A stretch of DNA of 44,626 nucleotides from Insolitispirillum peregrinum (lineage in GTDB: Bacteria > Pseudomonadota > Alphaproteobacteria > Rhodospirillales > Rhodospirillaceae), in the NCBI RefSeq assembly GCF_042665255.1, contig NZ_JBHTCD010000035.1, one strand, 5' to 3'. Below are positions 8,597 to 16,567 of this stretch, in pieces. Position 1 is the stretch's first letter. Each line of letters begins with the position of its first letter. The translations under genes were made by a program, and so were the position numbers. The notes below the pieces were generated by a model. It saw only the letters and a list, made by a program, of their open reading frames with translations, made no database searches and was not told the DNA's origin.

Positions 8597-8622
8597 GGCG
8601 TTTGTTTCTCTCTGTGATACCG

Positions 8623-8647
8623 CTGTGGGGCCGTTCGGGCCCCACAG
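8623..8647 (+). terminator. Hairpin after clpA
   Basis: A perfect 10-bp GC-rich stem, CTGTGGGGCC with GGCCCCACAG, surrounds a five-base loop 26 bp past the clpA stop. No T-run follows, so it may be a weak terminator or an mRNA-stabilising structure. Confidence 0.55.
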
Positions 8648-8673
8648 TCATGTCTGGCCGGGTTTCCTGCCCG

Positions 8674-8696
8674 GGTGTCCTGTTTCACAGGACACC
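8674..8696. repeat. Perfect 10-bp hairpin next to the mobile-like repeat
   Basis: GGTGTCCTGT and ACAGGACACC are separated by three bases. The right arm abuts the inverted end of the element at 8697. It could be a remnant insertion target or part of a larger composite. Confidence 0.5.
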
Positions 8697-8852
8697 ACAG
8701 TTTGAAAACAAGAACGGGCTGCCGCCCGGACCTGCTCGGGGCCTGAGGCCCCGAACCCCCATTTTTCTTTTATGATCAAAGGAATGGGGTCTGGGGCCTC
8801 AAGGCCCCAGCGAGGTGTGGAGCAGCGCTCCACGTCCTTGTTTCTCAACTGT
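8697..8852 (-). repeat. 156-bp five-hairpin MITE-like repeat, copy 1
   Basis: Imperfect 16-bp inverted ends, ACAGTTTGAAAACAAG (8697-8712) and CTTGTTTCTCAACTGT (8837-8852), bound a chain of GC-rich hairpins. Read on the minus strand it is nearly identical to 25096-25252 and clearly related to 37338-37480. It encodes nothing. Inverted ends, small size and dispersal suggest a miniature inverted-repeat element; no target duplication could be identified. Confidence 0.75.
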
Positions 8853-8880
8853 CGTGTACTGTGGCATCAGATTTAACGCT
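8853..8880. repeat. REP2 repeat overlapping the 3' end of the phosphatase gene
   Basis: The segment from CGTGTACTGTGGCATCAG to the TTTAACGC end is shared with 25253-25288 and, in reverse, with 37299-37336. Here the repeat reaches into the stop codon (8873-8875) of the minus-strand phosphatase gene. Confidence 0.7.
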
Positions 8881-9703
8881 CCCTGCTCTGGAACGGGCGG
8901 AGACAGGGAAACGACAGGACTTCGCGCTGGTTGTCCTGCAGGCGGATGCCACTGAGCGGGCTGCCGGAATAGGCTCCGGTGTCCAGACCGATCCGCCATG
9001 GCAGAACCGTCGGCTGCGCCTCGATGGTGTGCCCGTGGACGACGCACTTGCCGTGCCAATAGGGCTGTTCGAGGAAATCGCCGCGAATCCACTGCATGTC
9101 TTCCTGGCTTTGGCGATCCAGCGGGATGCCGGGGCGCAGGCCGGCATGGACGAACAGGTAGTCTCCGGCCAGATGCCGGATCGGCATGGATTGCAAAAAG
9201 GCCAGGTGCGCAGGCGGCAGGGCACGCGCAAAGGCATCGCGGGTGACCATCAGGTCGCGGTGGGCGTTGCTGGCTGGCGGGGCAACGCCATAACTGGCCA
9301 ATGTTTCACAGCCACCATACTCCAGCCATAGCAAATGGTCCTGTGGAGCGGTCAAAAACCCCTGCATGACCACCTCATGATTGCCAGCCAGAAAAATCCA
9401 GTCAATCTGTGGGTGAATGGTCGGCAAGCGCATCAGGCCATCAAGGACGGCGCGGCTGTCTTCTCCACGGTCCACGTAATCCCCTAGAAAAACAACCTTT
9501 GATCTGTAGTGCGCGGAGCGATCGTCTTCCGCGTATTTCACTATGGAATCAATGGCTTGTTGTAGCTGTCGGATTTGCCCGTGGATGTCCCCAAAGGCGT
9601 AGAGGGTGGTCTTGCGCGGGGCGTAGATCTGATGGGACTCTGGAATGGTTGCAGGGTCGGCGGACGCCGAAGGTGACAGGAACCGTTTTAAAAAGGACAA
9701 CAT
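8873..9703 (-). CDS. PPP-family metallophosphatase (Ser/Thr protein phosphatase-like)
   Basis: This 276-residue cytoplasmic protein has the complete metal-binding signature of PPP-type phosphoesterases: FGDIHG (about 38-43), GDYVDRG (about 74-80), GNHE (about 108-111), then VHAGLRPG and VVHGHT. Such enzymes use two metal ions to hydrolyse phosphate esters; bacterial members act on phosphoproteins or dinucleotide polyphosphates. It is transcribed away from the polysaccharide locus, whose first gene starts 90 bp away. Removal of phosphate from the Wzc-type kinase encoded further along would be an attractive role, but PPP enzymes usually prefer phospho-Ser/Thr, so this is only a guess. The stop codon lies inside a REP2 repeat, so the last residues may have been altered by repeat insertion. 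Confidence 0.88.
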   Translation of the reverse strand: MLSFLKRFLSPSASADPATIPESHQIYAPRKTTLYAFGDIHGQIRQLQQAIDSIVKYAEDDRSAHYRSKVVFLGDYVDRGEDSRAVLDGLMRLPTIHPQIDWIFLAGNHEVVMQGFLTAPQDHLLWLEYGGCETLASYGVAPPASNAHRDLMVTRDAFARALPPAHLAFLQSMPIRHLAGDYLFVHAGLRPGIPLDRQSQEDMQWIRGDFLEQPYWHGKCVVHGHTIEAQPTVLPWRIGLDTGAYSGSPLSGIRLQDNQREVLSFPCLRPFQSRER

Positions 9704-9792
9704 GGCGTGCTGGCACAGCTTCTCAGGATCGGGGGATGCCGATATAGTGGCACGAAATGCTTCGGCAATGAACCTTTAGGAACGAACAGCTC

Positions 9793-10359
9793 ATGCGTTA
9801 TTTTGCTACTCTGGCGTTAATGGTTCTGATGCTTGCTGGCTGCAGTGGTCGCCCTCTGCCGTCGGTGAACGCTCCTGACAGCGTGGGGGACTTTGTCCAG
9901 CGCTATCAGCTGGAGCCGGGCAACCGGGTACGCGTGGTGGTGTTTAACGAACAGAACCTGTCCAGCGAGTACCTGATTGACTCGGCGGGCAACATCAACA
10001 TGCCGTTGGCCGGAACAGTCCACGCGGCTGGCGGAACCGCCGCCGCCCTGACGGAAAAGATTCAGGATGCCCTGATCCGCAGCAATTATCTGCGCGATCC
10101 CAAGGTGACGGTCGAAGTCCAGACCTATCGGCCGTTCTATGTGCTGGGCGAGGTCAAGCAGCCGGGCGAGTATACCTTTACGGTGGGGATGAGCGTTCTG
10201 TCCGCCATTGCCCGCGCCGGTGGCTATGATTACCGTGCCCGTGAAGAAGAAGTCATTCTGTTGCGCATCGTTGATGGCCGCGAGCAGGAATTCCGCGCCA
10301 TTGAGCGGACGCCGATTCTGCCGGGGGACATCATTCGTGTCACCGAACGCCACTTCTGA
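9793..10359 (+). CDS. Polysaccharide export lipoprotein, Wza/GumB-like (short form)
   Basis: This 188-residue outer-membrane lipoprotein belongs to the polysaccharide export family. The signal peptide ends in a lipobox LMLAGC with Cys17 as the lipidated residue. A Poly_export domain (about 36-115) includes YQLEPGNRVRVVVFNEQNLS and the conserved DSAGNINMPLAG block, then one SLBB-like domain opens with FYVLGEVKQPGEY. It lacks the extra SLBB repeats and C-terminal membrane helix of E. coli Wza, so another protein, perhaps the barrel at 16568, could form the outer-membrane pore. It is the first gene of a tightly packed plus-strand unit; the next gene starts inside it at 10337. Confidence 0.93.
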   Translation: MRYFATLALMVLMLAGCSGRPLPSVNAPDSVGDFVQRYQLEPGNRVRVVVFNEQNLSSEYLIDSAGNINMPLAGTVHAAGGTAAALTEKIQDALIRSNYLRDPKVTVEVQTYRPFYVLGEVKQPGEYTFTVGMSVLSAIARAGGYDYRAREEEVILLRIVDGREQEFRAIERTPILPGDIIRVTERHF

Positions 10360-11308
10360 TCTCGCTCCGGTTCTGATCACCGGCGGGGCGGGATTCGTCG
10401 GGACGCCGCTGGCCAGCCTGATCCAGCAGGTCAGGCCGGTGGTGGTGGTGGACGACCTGTCGGTTGCCCGCAGCTTGCCAGAGGCGTCAGGCAGGTGTGT
10501 GCCCTGTCAGGCTGATATCCGTGACCGTCAGGCGATGAAGGACATTCTGCTCCGTCATCGCCCGGCAACGGTGATCCATCTGGCCGCGATCCACCACATT
10601 CCGACCTGTGAGACCAATCCGTTTCTGGCCACCGAAGTCAATGTGATGGGCTTTCAGTCGGTACTGGATGCCTGCGCCGAGGCCGGGTGCGGGCATGTGG
10701 TGCTGGCGTCCAGCGGGGCGGTCTATGACTGGCATGATGGCCCGCTGAACGAAGACAGCCGTCTGGGGCCGTGCGATGTCTATGCCGCCTCCAAGGCGGC
10801 CAACGAACACCAGTTGACCGCCTGGGTGCGGGCGGGCAAGGGCCATGGCTCGATTGCCCGCATGTTCAACGTGATCGGTCCGAATGATCCGAATGGTCAT
10901 TTGATCCCCGACATTCTGCGCCGTCTGGATGCGGCACAGGGCAACGATCTGGTGCTGACGATGGGCAATCTTGATCGTCGCCGTGATTTTGTTGATGTGC
11001 GGGACATGGCGGCGGGGTTGCAGGCGCTGGCCAACCGGTCCTTGGGAGCGGAGCTGTCGCTGGAGGTGGTCAATCTTTGCCGGGGGCAGGATTACACCGC
11101 CGAAGATATTGCCCTGCGTCTGGCTGCCCATCGCGGGCTGCGGGCGACGGTGATCAGTGACTCTGCGCTGCGGCGGGCGGTGGATCGCCCGAGCCAGTTG
11201 GGCAACCCGGCCAAGGCTGAAAAACTGCTGGGCTGGAAGGCAGAACGCGATCTGGACGACAGCATCGCAGCGATTGTTGCTTCGTGGCGCACCCGGCTCG
11301 CCGCCTGA
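10337..11308 (+). CDS. NAD-dependent epimerase/dehydratase (extended SDR)
   Basis: A 323-residue extended short-chain dehydrogenase likely to modify a nucleotide sugar for the glycan made by this locus. Residues 12-22 carry the Rossmann motif ITGGAGFVG. Later come VIHLAAIHH, the catalytic-region LASSGAVYD, and the active-site YAASK (Tyr-x3-Lys). The order fits UDP-glucose 4-epimerase or GDP-deoxyhexose reductase families, but the substrate cannot be read from sequence. GTG 10337 is chosen because GGGGGAC lies about eight bases upstream and residues begin just before the Rossmann strand. It overlaps the end of the Wza-like gene by 23 bp, which indicates co-translation. Longer forms from upstream starts would read through the export gene. 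Confidence 0.88.
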   Translation: MSPNATSDLAPVLITGGAGFVGTPLASLIQQVRPVVVVDDLSVARSLPEASGRCVPCQADIRDRQAMKDILLRHRPATVIHLAAIHHIPTCETNPFLATEVNVMGFQSVLDACAEAGCGHVVLASSGAVYDWHDGPLNEDSRLGPCDVYAASKAANEHQLTAWVRAGKGHGSIARMFNVIGPNDPNGHLIPDILRRLDAAQGNDLVLTMGNLDRRRDFVDVRDMAAGLQALANRSLGAELSLEVVNLCRGQDYTAEDIALRLAAHRGLRATVISDSALRRAVDRPSQLGNPAKAEKLLGWKAERDLDDSIAAIVASWRTRLAA

Positions 11309-12780
11309 TCCGCCGTTTGGGGCGTCGCCGCTTTTTGCGACTGCTGGCCGCAACCGCTGTCGGAGGGCTTGCCGGGGGTGGGGTGGCGCGCCTGCTGTTG
11401 CCGTCTGATAACGGGCAGGGGGATTCTGTCCGGGCCTTTGGGGCCAAAGGTGACGGCGAACACGATGATACGGCGGCTTTACAGCGGGCGATCGAGTCCG
11501 GGGCGGCACGGCTGGTGTTCCCCGCCGGGCAATATCGCCTGACGGCTCCGCTGGTGGCACGGTCGGGGCAATGCTGGCAGGGGGACGGGGCAGCGCGCTC
11601 GGTCCTGATTGCCGATGGTCCGGGAACCGAAAAGCCTTTTAATCTGGTCAATGCCGACCCCTCCGGGATTTTGCAGGATCTGGCCGTGCAGGATTTGGGA
11701 TTTCGCGGCAACCGGGGACGGCAACTGGTGGTGTCGCGTTCGGGGCAGGAAGGCTTTCTTTTGCACCTGCGGACCGCCCTGCGCAGTGTAGCTCTCCGGC
11801 GCTGCCGCTTTGAGCATGGCGGTGATGGGCATAGCGGTGGCGGCGGGGTGATGCTCGGCCCGCGTCCTGAGGCTTCCGGGGGGCAGAGCGTGCAGGACCT
11901 GCTGATCGAAGACTGCGTCTTTGCCGATAACAGCAATGTCCCCGGACTGTATATCGCCAGCGCCACCGGCAGTCAGGAGCCTGCCATGGGGGGCGGTATC
12001 CGGGTGGTCGGCAACAGCTTTTCCGGTGTGGTCGGCTCGGTGAAGGTGCAGAACGCGATCTATATTCTGGGCGGTAGCCCGCATACCGTGTTGCGTCATG
12101 TCGAGATCAGCGGCAACCGCTTTGAGTTCGCAACGCTGGTTGATGCGGCGATTGAGCTGAACTGGGTCGAGGATTTTATCATCGCCAACAACACCGTGCA
12201 TTTTGATGCCGCGATTGCCAACAGCTCGGGCATTTTGCTGCGCGATGGCAGCCGTCATGGCGTTGTGCAGGGCAACGTGTTGAGCAGCACCAGCCGCGAG
12301 CCGACTCTGAGTGGCATTGTCCTGCTGAATTTTGCCCACCCGCAGACCATCGACGCGGTGATCATCAGCGACAACATCGTACAGGGTATGGCACGGGCGA
12401 TTGCGGTGGACCGGGGAAGCCGGGCGATCACCGTGCAGGGCAACCGGCTGGATGGCGGCGACGGGGGCGACATGCGGCGCACCGGTGTGCGGGTGGTTGA
12501 TGCCAGCGCGGTGCGGGTGCGGGATAACGTCTTTAGCGGGCTGGCGAAGCCGTTGGAACTTGGGGTGGGTGACCGTCCGCAGTCGGGGTTGCGCGGCCTT
12601 GAAATCGACCGGAACCGTTTTGAACGCTGTGGTGAAGACGGCCAGCCCTTGATCCGGGCTGTTTTGCCGCCAGCGCTCCAGCGGTTGCAGGTCGAGGATT
12701 TTCTGATCCGCGATAACAGTTTTGACCGGGTTTCGGCCGGGCGTGCCGTGGTGGACCCGGTGATTGAAGGAACATCATGA
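11284..12780 (+). CDS. Tat-exported right-handed beta-helix protein (pectate-lyase-3-like)
   Basis: A 498-residue protein that opens with a twin-arginine-type signal, GRRRFLRLLAATAVGG, predicting export of the folded protein. Directly after it, VRAFGAKGDGEHDDTAALQ matches the start of pectate-lyase-3 superfamily beta-helices. The rest contains many coil-like repeats with Asn-x-Phe and Gly-Asn turns, such as ISGNRFEF and IRDNSFDRV. Family members cut or bind polysaccharides; here it may trim, epimerise or anchor the exported glycan. The GTG start overlaps the SDR stop by 25 bp, and the stop overlaps the next ATG (ATGA), so it is translationally coupled on both sides. Catalytic residues could not be assigned. 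Confidence 0.85.
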   Translation: MAHPARRLIRRLGRRRFLRLLAATAVGGLAGGGVARLLLPSDNGQGDSVRAFGAKGDGEHDDTAALQRAIESGAARLVFPAGQYRLTAPLVARSGQCWQGDGAARSVLIADGPGTEKPFNLVNADPSGILQDLAVQDLGFRGNRGRQLVVSRSGQEGFLLHLRTALRSVALRRCRFEHGGDGHSGGGGVMLGPRPEASGGQSVQDLLIEDCVFADNSNVPGLYIASATGSQEPAMGGGIRVVGNSFSGVVGSVKVQNAIYILGGSPHTVLRHVEISGNRFEFATLVDAAIELNWVEDFIIANNTVHFDAAIANSSGILLRDGSRHGVVQGNVLSSTSREPTLSGIVLLNFAHPQTIDAVIISDNIVQGMARAIAVDRGSRAITVQGNRLDGGDGGDMRRTGVRVVDASAVRVRDNVFSGLAKPLELGVGDRPQSGLRGLEIDRNRFERCGEDGQPLIRAVLPPALQRLQVEDFLIRDNSFDRVSAGRAVVDPVIEGTS

Positions 12781-14240
12781 ACAGGGCAGGAGATCAGGCC
12801 GGGCTGATGGGGGGGGTGTGCCGCCTGTGTGGTACCAGCACCGGGCAATCCGGTCAGGGCTGGGTGACCTGTGGCACCTGTGGTGCTGTTTATCGTGACC
12901 CCGTTCCGCTGACCCCATCCGGTGTGCCGATGGCGAGGGATGAACAGCGGTTGTCGCAAAGGGCGTGGCGGCGAGCGCTGGCGCTGGCGGCGGATTTGCC
13001 TGCCGCTCCCCGGATTCTGGATGCCACCCCGGCAGGGGGGGCATTGTTGGCCGCGCTGGCGACCCTCTGCCCGCAGGCAATCCTGATTCGCGGCGATGCC
13101 TTGCCGTGGGCCGAGGTGGTTGCCGCCGGGCCTTTTGATCTGACCCTGCTGATGGACAGCCTCGACGTTGTGCCTGAACCGCTGTCTTTGGTGCGCCAAC
13201 TGGCGGGGGTGCTGGCCCCGCAGGGGCGTCTGGTGATCGAGGTGAGCGGCGGTGAGGCTGACAGCCTGTTGCGCTTGACGTCGGCATCGTTGGGCTGGGC
13301 CCTGAACGCCGCCGGGCTGCGGGGAATCCCGGCCAAAGCCGGGCAGGCCAGACTGGCGGGGCACCTGTGGCAAGAAGCTGTCCGTGATCCGGAGTTTCAT
13401 CACAGCTCTCAGGGCGGGCGTTCTCTGGCCGGTTTGCCGCACCGGCTGCCGTCAAGGCCGGGAGCCGAGTGGGACCGCTTGCTGTCCAGCGAGGGAACGC
13501 GGGTCTTTTACTGGGGAATTCCGTTTGAAATCCATTGGACGATGGCGTCGTTGGTCGAAGCCGGGGTGGAGGCGATGCGGACCCGCCGTCTGTTCCGTGT
13601 CGCTGATCTGAATGTCGCCAAAGTGGTGGAGGCATGGGGGGATGCGGATTTCCGGCAGGCTCTCCTGACCGCCGATGCGGCGGTGGTTGACGGCATGGGC
13701 GTGCTGTGGGGGCTGCAATGGCTGGGCAACGAGGTGCGCGAGCGCACCACCGGCGTTGACCTGTTGACGGTGGTGATGGCTCGCTGTGCAGAACAGGGAT
13801 GGCGGCCCTATCTGATCGGAGCCCGTGCCGAGGTCATGGAGCGGGCGGTGCAGTGTTTGCGCTTGCGCCATCCGGCCTTGCAGATTGCCGGGTGGCACGA
13901 TGGCTATTTTTCCGCCGGGCAGGATCAGGAGGTCGCGCAGCAAGCGGCAGCCAGCGGAGCCGACTGTCTGATTGTGGCTTTGCCCTATCCCCGGCAGGAT
14001 CTGCTTCTGGAGAAAATCCACCGCCAGACCGGCATCCCGTTCGCGTTTGGGGTGGGGGGCTCGCTGGATGTGCTGGTGGGGGATCGACGGCGGGCACCGC
14101 TGTGGGTGCAAAAATGCGGGATGGAGTGGTTCTATCGCTTGATGCAGGAACCTGCCCGGCTGGGGCCGCGCTATGTCTCTACCAACTCACGGTTCCTGTG
14201 GGCGCTGTGTCGGCTCAGGCTGGCGCGGAGGAAGGGGTAA
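12777..14240 (+). CDS. Fusion: zinc-ribbon methyltransferase-like domain plus WecG/TagA/CpsF glycosyltransferase (GT26)
   Basis: A 487-residue two-part protein. Residues 1-40 hold two Cys pairs (CRLC, CGTC), a zinc ribbon like that of SAM-dependent sugar methyltransferases. About 70-165 resembles a class I methyltransferase with a degenerate SAM loop (ILDATPAGGA) and a good post-motif (LAPQGRLVIEV). Residues from about 245 form a GT26 domain: VDGMGVLWG with the family Asp-Gly, RTTGVDLL with Arg and Asp, PYLIGARAEV, and FGVGGSLDVL. GT26 enzymes transfer N-acetylmannosamine-type sugars to lipid-linked acceptors on the inner membrane face. ATG 12777 follows AAGGA and overlaps the upstream stop. 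It overlaps the convergent flippase by 26 bp. The GT part is confident; methyl transfer is doubtful. Confidence 0.88.
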   Translation: MNRAGDQAGLMGGVCRLCGTSTGQSGQGWVTCGTCGAVYRDPVPLTPSGVPMARDEQRLSQRAWRRALALAADLPAAPRILDATPAGGALLAALATLCPQAILIRGDALPWAEVVAAGPFDLTLLMDSLDVVPEPLSLVRQLAGVLAPQGRLVIEVSGGEADSLLRLTSASLGWALNAAGLRGIPAKAGQARLAGHLWQEAVRDPEFHHSSQGGRSLAGLPHRLPSRPGAEWDRLLSSEGTRVFYWGIPFEIHWTMASLVEAGVEAMRTRRLFRVADLNVAKVVEAWGDADFRQALLTADAAVVDGMGVLWGLQWLGNEVRERTTGVDLLTVVMARCAEQGWRPYLIGARAEVMERAVQCLRLRHPALQIAGWHDGYFSAGQDQEVAQQAAASGADCLIVALPYPRQDLLLEKIHRQTGIPFAFGVGGSLDVLVGDRRRAPLWVQKCGMEWFYRLMQEPARLGPRYVSTNSRFLWALCRLRLARRKG

Positions 14241-15366
14241 GGGCACGGAAGCTGCGCCGCATCTGTAGTGCCACCAGTGTCACGACCAGCAGCCGTAATG
14301 CCAGCATGGATTCCAGCGGTAGCACACCACTGAGCGAGACCTGCACGATGGTTGACAGGGGAACCAGCACCAGCATCAGGTGGGTGACCGGGCGTTCTGC
14401 CGAACGGGCAAACAAAAAGGCAAAGACGGCACCTTCGCCGACGCCGAAAACCCATTCACAGGCAAAAATCACCACCGCTGCCCGGTGATCCGGCAGCCAG
14501 ACAATGGCCGTGAGCATGATGGCCAGTGCGATGGCTCCGCTGAGAAACAGCAGTTTGTGCAGCAGGGGAACGAATGCTGCCGGGGGCATGGCGCCGGTGC
14601 GGGCTGTCGCCGGGATCAACAGGCGATCAAGCTGGCTGAGGATACCGGATAACGTCTGCAGGACCTGCACACCCAGCAGTACAACGGCGAGCAAATCCGG
14701 GCGGATGGTGCTGACGATGAACGGCAGGGAACGGTCGTGCAGGGTGCCAACCAGCGACAGGGCCCACAGACGCATGGCGGCGGGGGGCGGCAAGGATCGC
14801 GGACGGCGGGGGCGCAGGGTTGCCGGTGGCAGCCCCGCCCACTGTCCGATGATCACCTGCAGGATCAACCCGGCAGAAAAGGCCAGTCCGATGCCCATCG
14901 CGCTTTGCAGGGGGAACACCGCCGCAATCAGCAGGCAGAGCAGGCTTTGCAGTACAAAGCGGCTGAAGAGGGCAAAGGATGCCGTACGGATGTGCCCCAG
15001 CCCGAACAGGATCGGCAGGGGATTGACCACCGAGGCCAGCAGTCCGGGAACACCCCACAGCAGGACGGTATGGGCGGTGGTCGGCGCGGGGGCAGCCCAC
15101 GCAATGGCCACCCATGCCAGCACGAAGGCGAGCAGGACGCCGGCAAGGCGGCTGCCGGTCGCCATTTGCCAGCGTGGCAGCCAGTCGTCACGGGTGGCGC
15201 TTTCGCGCAGGAAATAGGTGCCGAGGCCGATCTCACCCAGAAAAACAACACTGTTGGCGGCCATCAGGCCCAGCCCGAGTGAAACGAACGCCTCTTTGCC
15301 CAGCAGGGCAATCAGGGCCAACTGGCAGGCAAAATTACAGGCTTGCCCAAGACCCTGGGCTCCCAC
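14215..15366 (-). CDS. Wzx-like polysaccharide flippase (MOP superfamily)
   Basis: A 383-residue integral membrane protein with roughly ten to twelve hydrophobic helices and little else. It has the style of lipid-linked oligosaccharide flippases, which move undecaprenyl-linked units to the periplasmic side. The opening, GLGQACNFACQLALIALLGKE, recalls the first helix of the MOP flippase family. Start GTG 15366 is the first usual start in this frame; a CTG slightly upstream would lengthen the first helix. It runs against the plus-strand polysaccharide genes and its end overlaps the GT26 gene by 26 bp. It is shorter than typical Wzx (about 420-500 residues), so an O-antigen ligase-type or other transporter role is not excluded. 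Confidence 0.72.
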   Translation of the reverse strand: MGAQGLGQACNFACQLALIALLGKEAFVSLGLGLMAANSVVFLGEIGLGTYFLRESATRDDWLPRWQMATGSRLAGVLLAFVLAWVAIAWAAPAPTTAHTVLLWGVPGLLASVVNPLPILFGLGHIRTASFALFSRFVLQSLLCLLIAAVFPLQSAMGIGLAFSAGLILQVIIGQWAGLPPATLRPRRPRSLPPPAAMRLWALSLVGTLHDRSLPFIVSTIRPDLLAVVLLGVQVLQTLSGILSQLDRLLIPATARTGAMPPAAFVPLLHKLLFLSGAIALAIMLTAIVWLPDHRAAVVIFACEWVFGVGEGAVFAFLFARSAERPVTHLMLVLVPLSTIVQVSLSGVLPLESMLALRLLVVTLVALQMRRSFRALTPSSAPA

Positions 15367-15439
15367 TGGTCCCAGAGGATGGAGAGCCCGTCGCCATATC
15401 GTATGAAAAGCCGGAGTCGACAGAGCGCCTCAGCCCCGC

Positions 15440-16153
15440 TCAGGAGGCTGTGCCACGGGCAACGATGCTGTCCTGAACCGAAGCCGGCAGCGGCTGTTTG
15501 GTCAGAATGGCGGTGATGACCTGACCACTTTCGGCCATGGCCGCTGCAATTTGCGGGTTCGCCGAGGCCTGGGTCAACGAGGCGGTCACACTTTGAACGG
15601 CATTGGGGGCGGCGGCGGCGATCGCTGGCGAGGACACCGAGTTGTAGGCGTCCGACATCACTTGCAGGGCCGCCGTCGGGGCCACCTGAAAGACCTGCGG
15701 ATTGCTGGCAACCTGGGTGGCGGACACGGAAATGGCGGCGCTGACCGCCGGGGCCACCTGCTGGACCACCGGATTGGTCGCAATACGGTTGGCGCTGACC
15801 ACCAGCGACAGGGCGCTTTGCGGTGCGGCGGCGATAACGGCGGGTTGGGCGGCAATCGTGCTGGCGCTGGCTGCCGCTGCTGCTGCCGCCGTGGGGTTGG
15901 TGGCGACCATGCCTTCGGCCGCGGTCATCACCTGACCTGCCAGCGAGGCCATGGCGGCGGGATTGCCCTGTGACAGGGTGGTGATTGCCCGCTGGATGGC
16001 GGCACTGTTGCCACTGAGGACCGCAGCCTGCAGGGCAGGGGGCATGGCCTGTGCCCCGGCCCGGTTCTGGCCGGCGGCCTGTTGGGCATGGGCGGGCAGG
16101 CTGACCACGGCGAGAGCCAGGGCGCTGGTGAGGCAAAGGATGAGCGGGCGCAT
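15440..16153 (-). CDS. Secreted Ala-rich repetitive protein of unknown function
   Basis: A 237-residue protein with a Sec signal peptide (MRPLILCLTSALALAVV, cleavage probably after AHA). ATG 16153 has GGAGG at good spacing. The mature part is extremely rich in Ala, Val, Ser and Gln, with recurring units of the kind ATNPVVQQVAPAVSAA and ASNPQVFQVAPTAALQ, each about 30 residues and with an Asn-Pro turn. It has no charged active site. This suggests a repeating helical rod or a matrix-associated protein. It lies 74 bp upstream of the flippase start on the same strand, so it could be co-transcribed with it, and it is divergent from the outer-membrane barrel gene. I do not recognise a family; structural or adhesive function is inference. 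Confidence 0.75.
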   Translation of the reverse strand: MRPLILCLTSALALAVVSLPAHAQQAAGQNRAGAQAMPPALQAAVLSGNSAAIQRAITTLSQGNPAAMASLAGQVMTAAEGMVATNPTAAAAAAASASTIAAQPAVIAAAPQSALSLVVSANRIATNPVVQQVAPAVSAAISVSATQVASNPQVFQVAPTAALQVMSDAYNSVSSPAIAAAAPNAVQSVTASLTQASANPQIAAAMAESGQVITAILTKQPLPASVQDSIVARGTAS

Positions 16154-16567
16154 AAAACCTCCGGCTGCGTTCGTGGGATCAGCAAGTCTGGCGATCATAT
16201 AGCACGCTGTACGATGCACGCAAGAATAGGCTCTGGTTATAGGGTACAAAATTTCAGGGTATTTTTCCCCGACAGGATGAACATCCGCCTTTGTATCTTG
16301 ATGGTTCTGTCGTCATCCCCGCAGGATTGGTGGCATATCTGCGTGGCGAGAAAGCTGTTGATGATTTTTCTGCCCCGGATATGGCGATCAATAGCCCTTC
16401 AATCTGTCTGTTTCATGCTCATCTTGATGGAAAAGAGTGGCGTCCTGCACCCGTTCTTATCGTCAAGGTTGTTGTTGTCCTTGACAGAAAAACTCAAGAA
16501 GCTATACCTCGATGAGATTTTTCTGGAATGCAGGGGCTTGGGTCTGACGGACCTGAAAGGGCGGACA
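16154..16567. other. Divergent promoter region of the polysaccharide locus
   Basis: About 410 bp, more AT-rich than its surroundings, lie between the Ala-rich protein and the outer-membrane barrel gene. It contains the sigma-70-type promoter at 16481-16508. I see no gene: the frame open upstream of the barrel start is the shadow of the opposite-strand gene and lacks any signal. Confidence 0.6.
16481..16508 (+). promoter_or_regulatory. Sigma-70-type promoter of the outer-membrane barrel gene
   Basis: Consensus -35 TTGACA (16481-16486), a 16-bp spacer and -10-like TATACC (16503-16508) lie about 60 bp upstream of the ATG at 16568. Confidence 0.55.

Noticed and set aside
9748..9763. Possible sigma-54 site TGGCACG upstream of the Wza-like gene
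   Set aside because: The GC element is two bases too close to the GG element, so spacing does not fit RpoN.
16082..16567. 162-codon N-terminal extension of the outer-membrane barrel protein
   Set aside because: It would hide the clear signal peptide at 16568, overlaps the opposite gene, and lies upstream of the predicted promoter.
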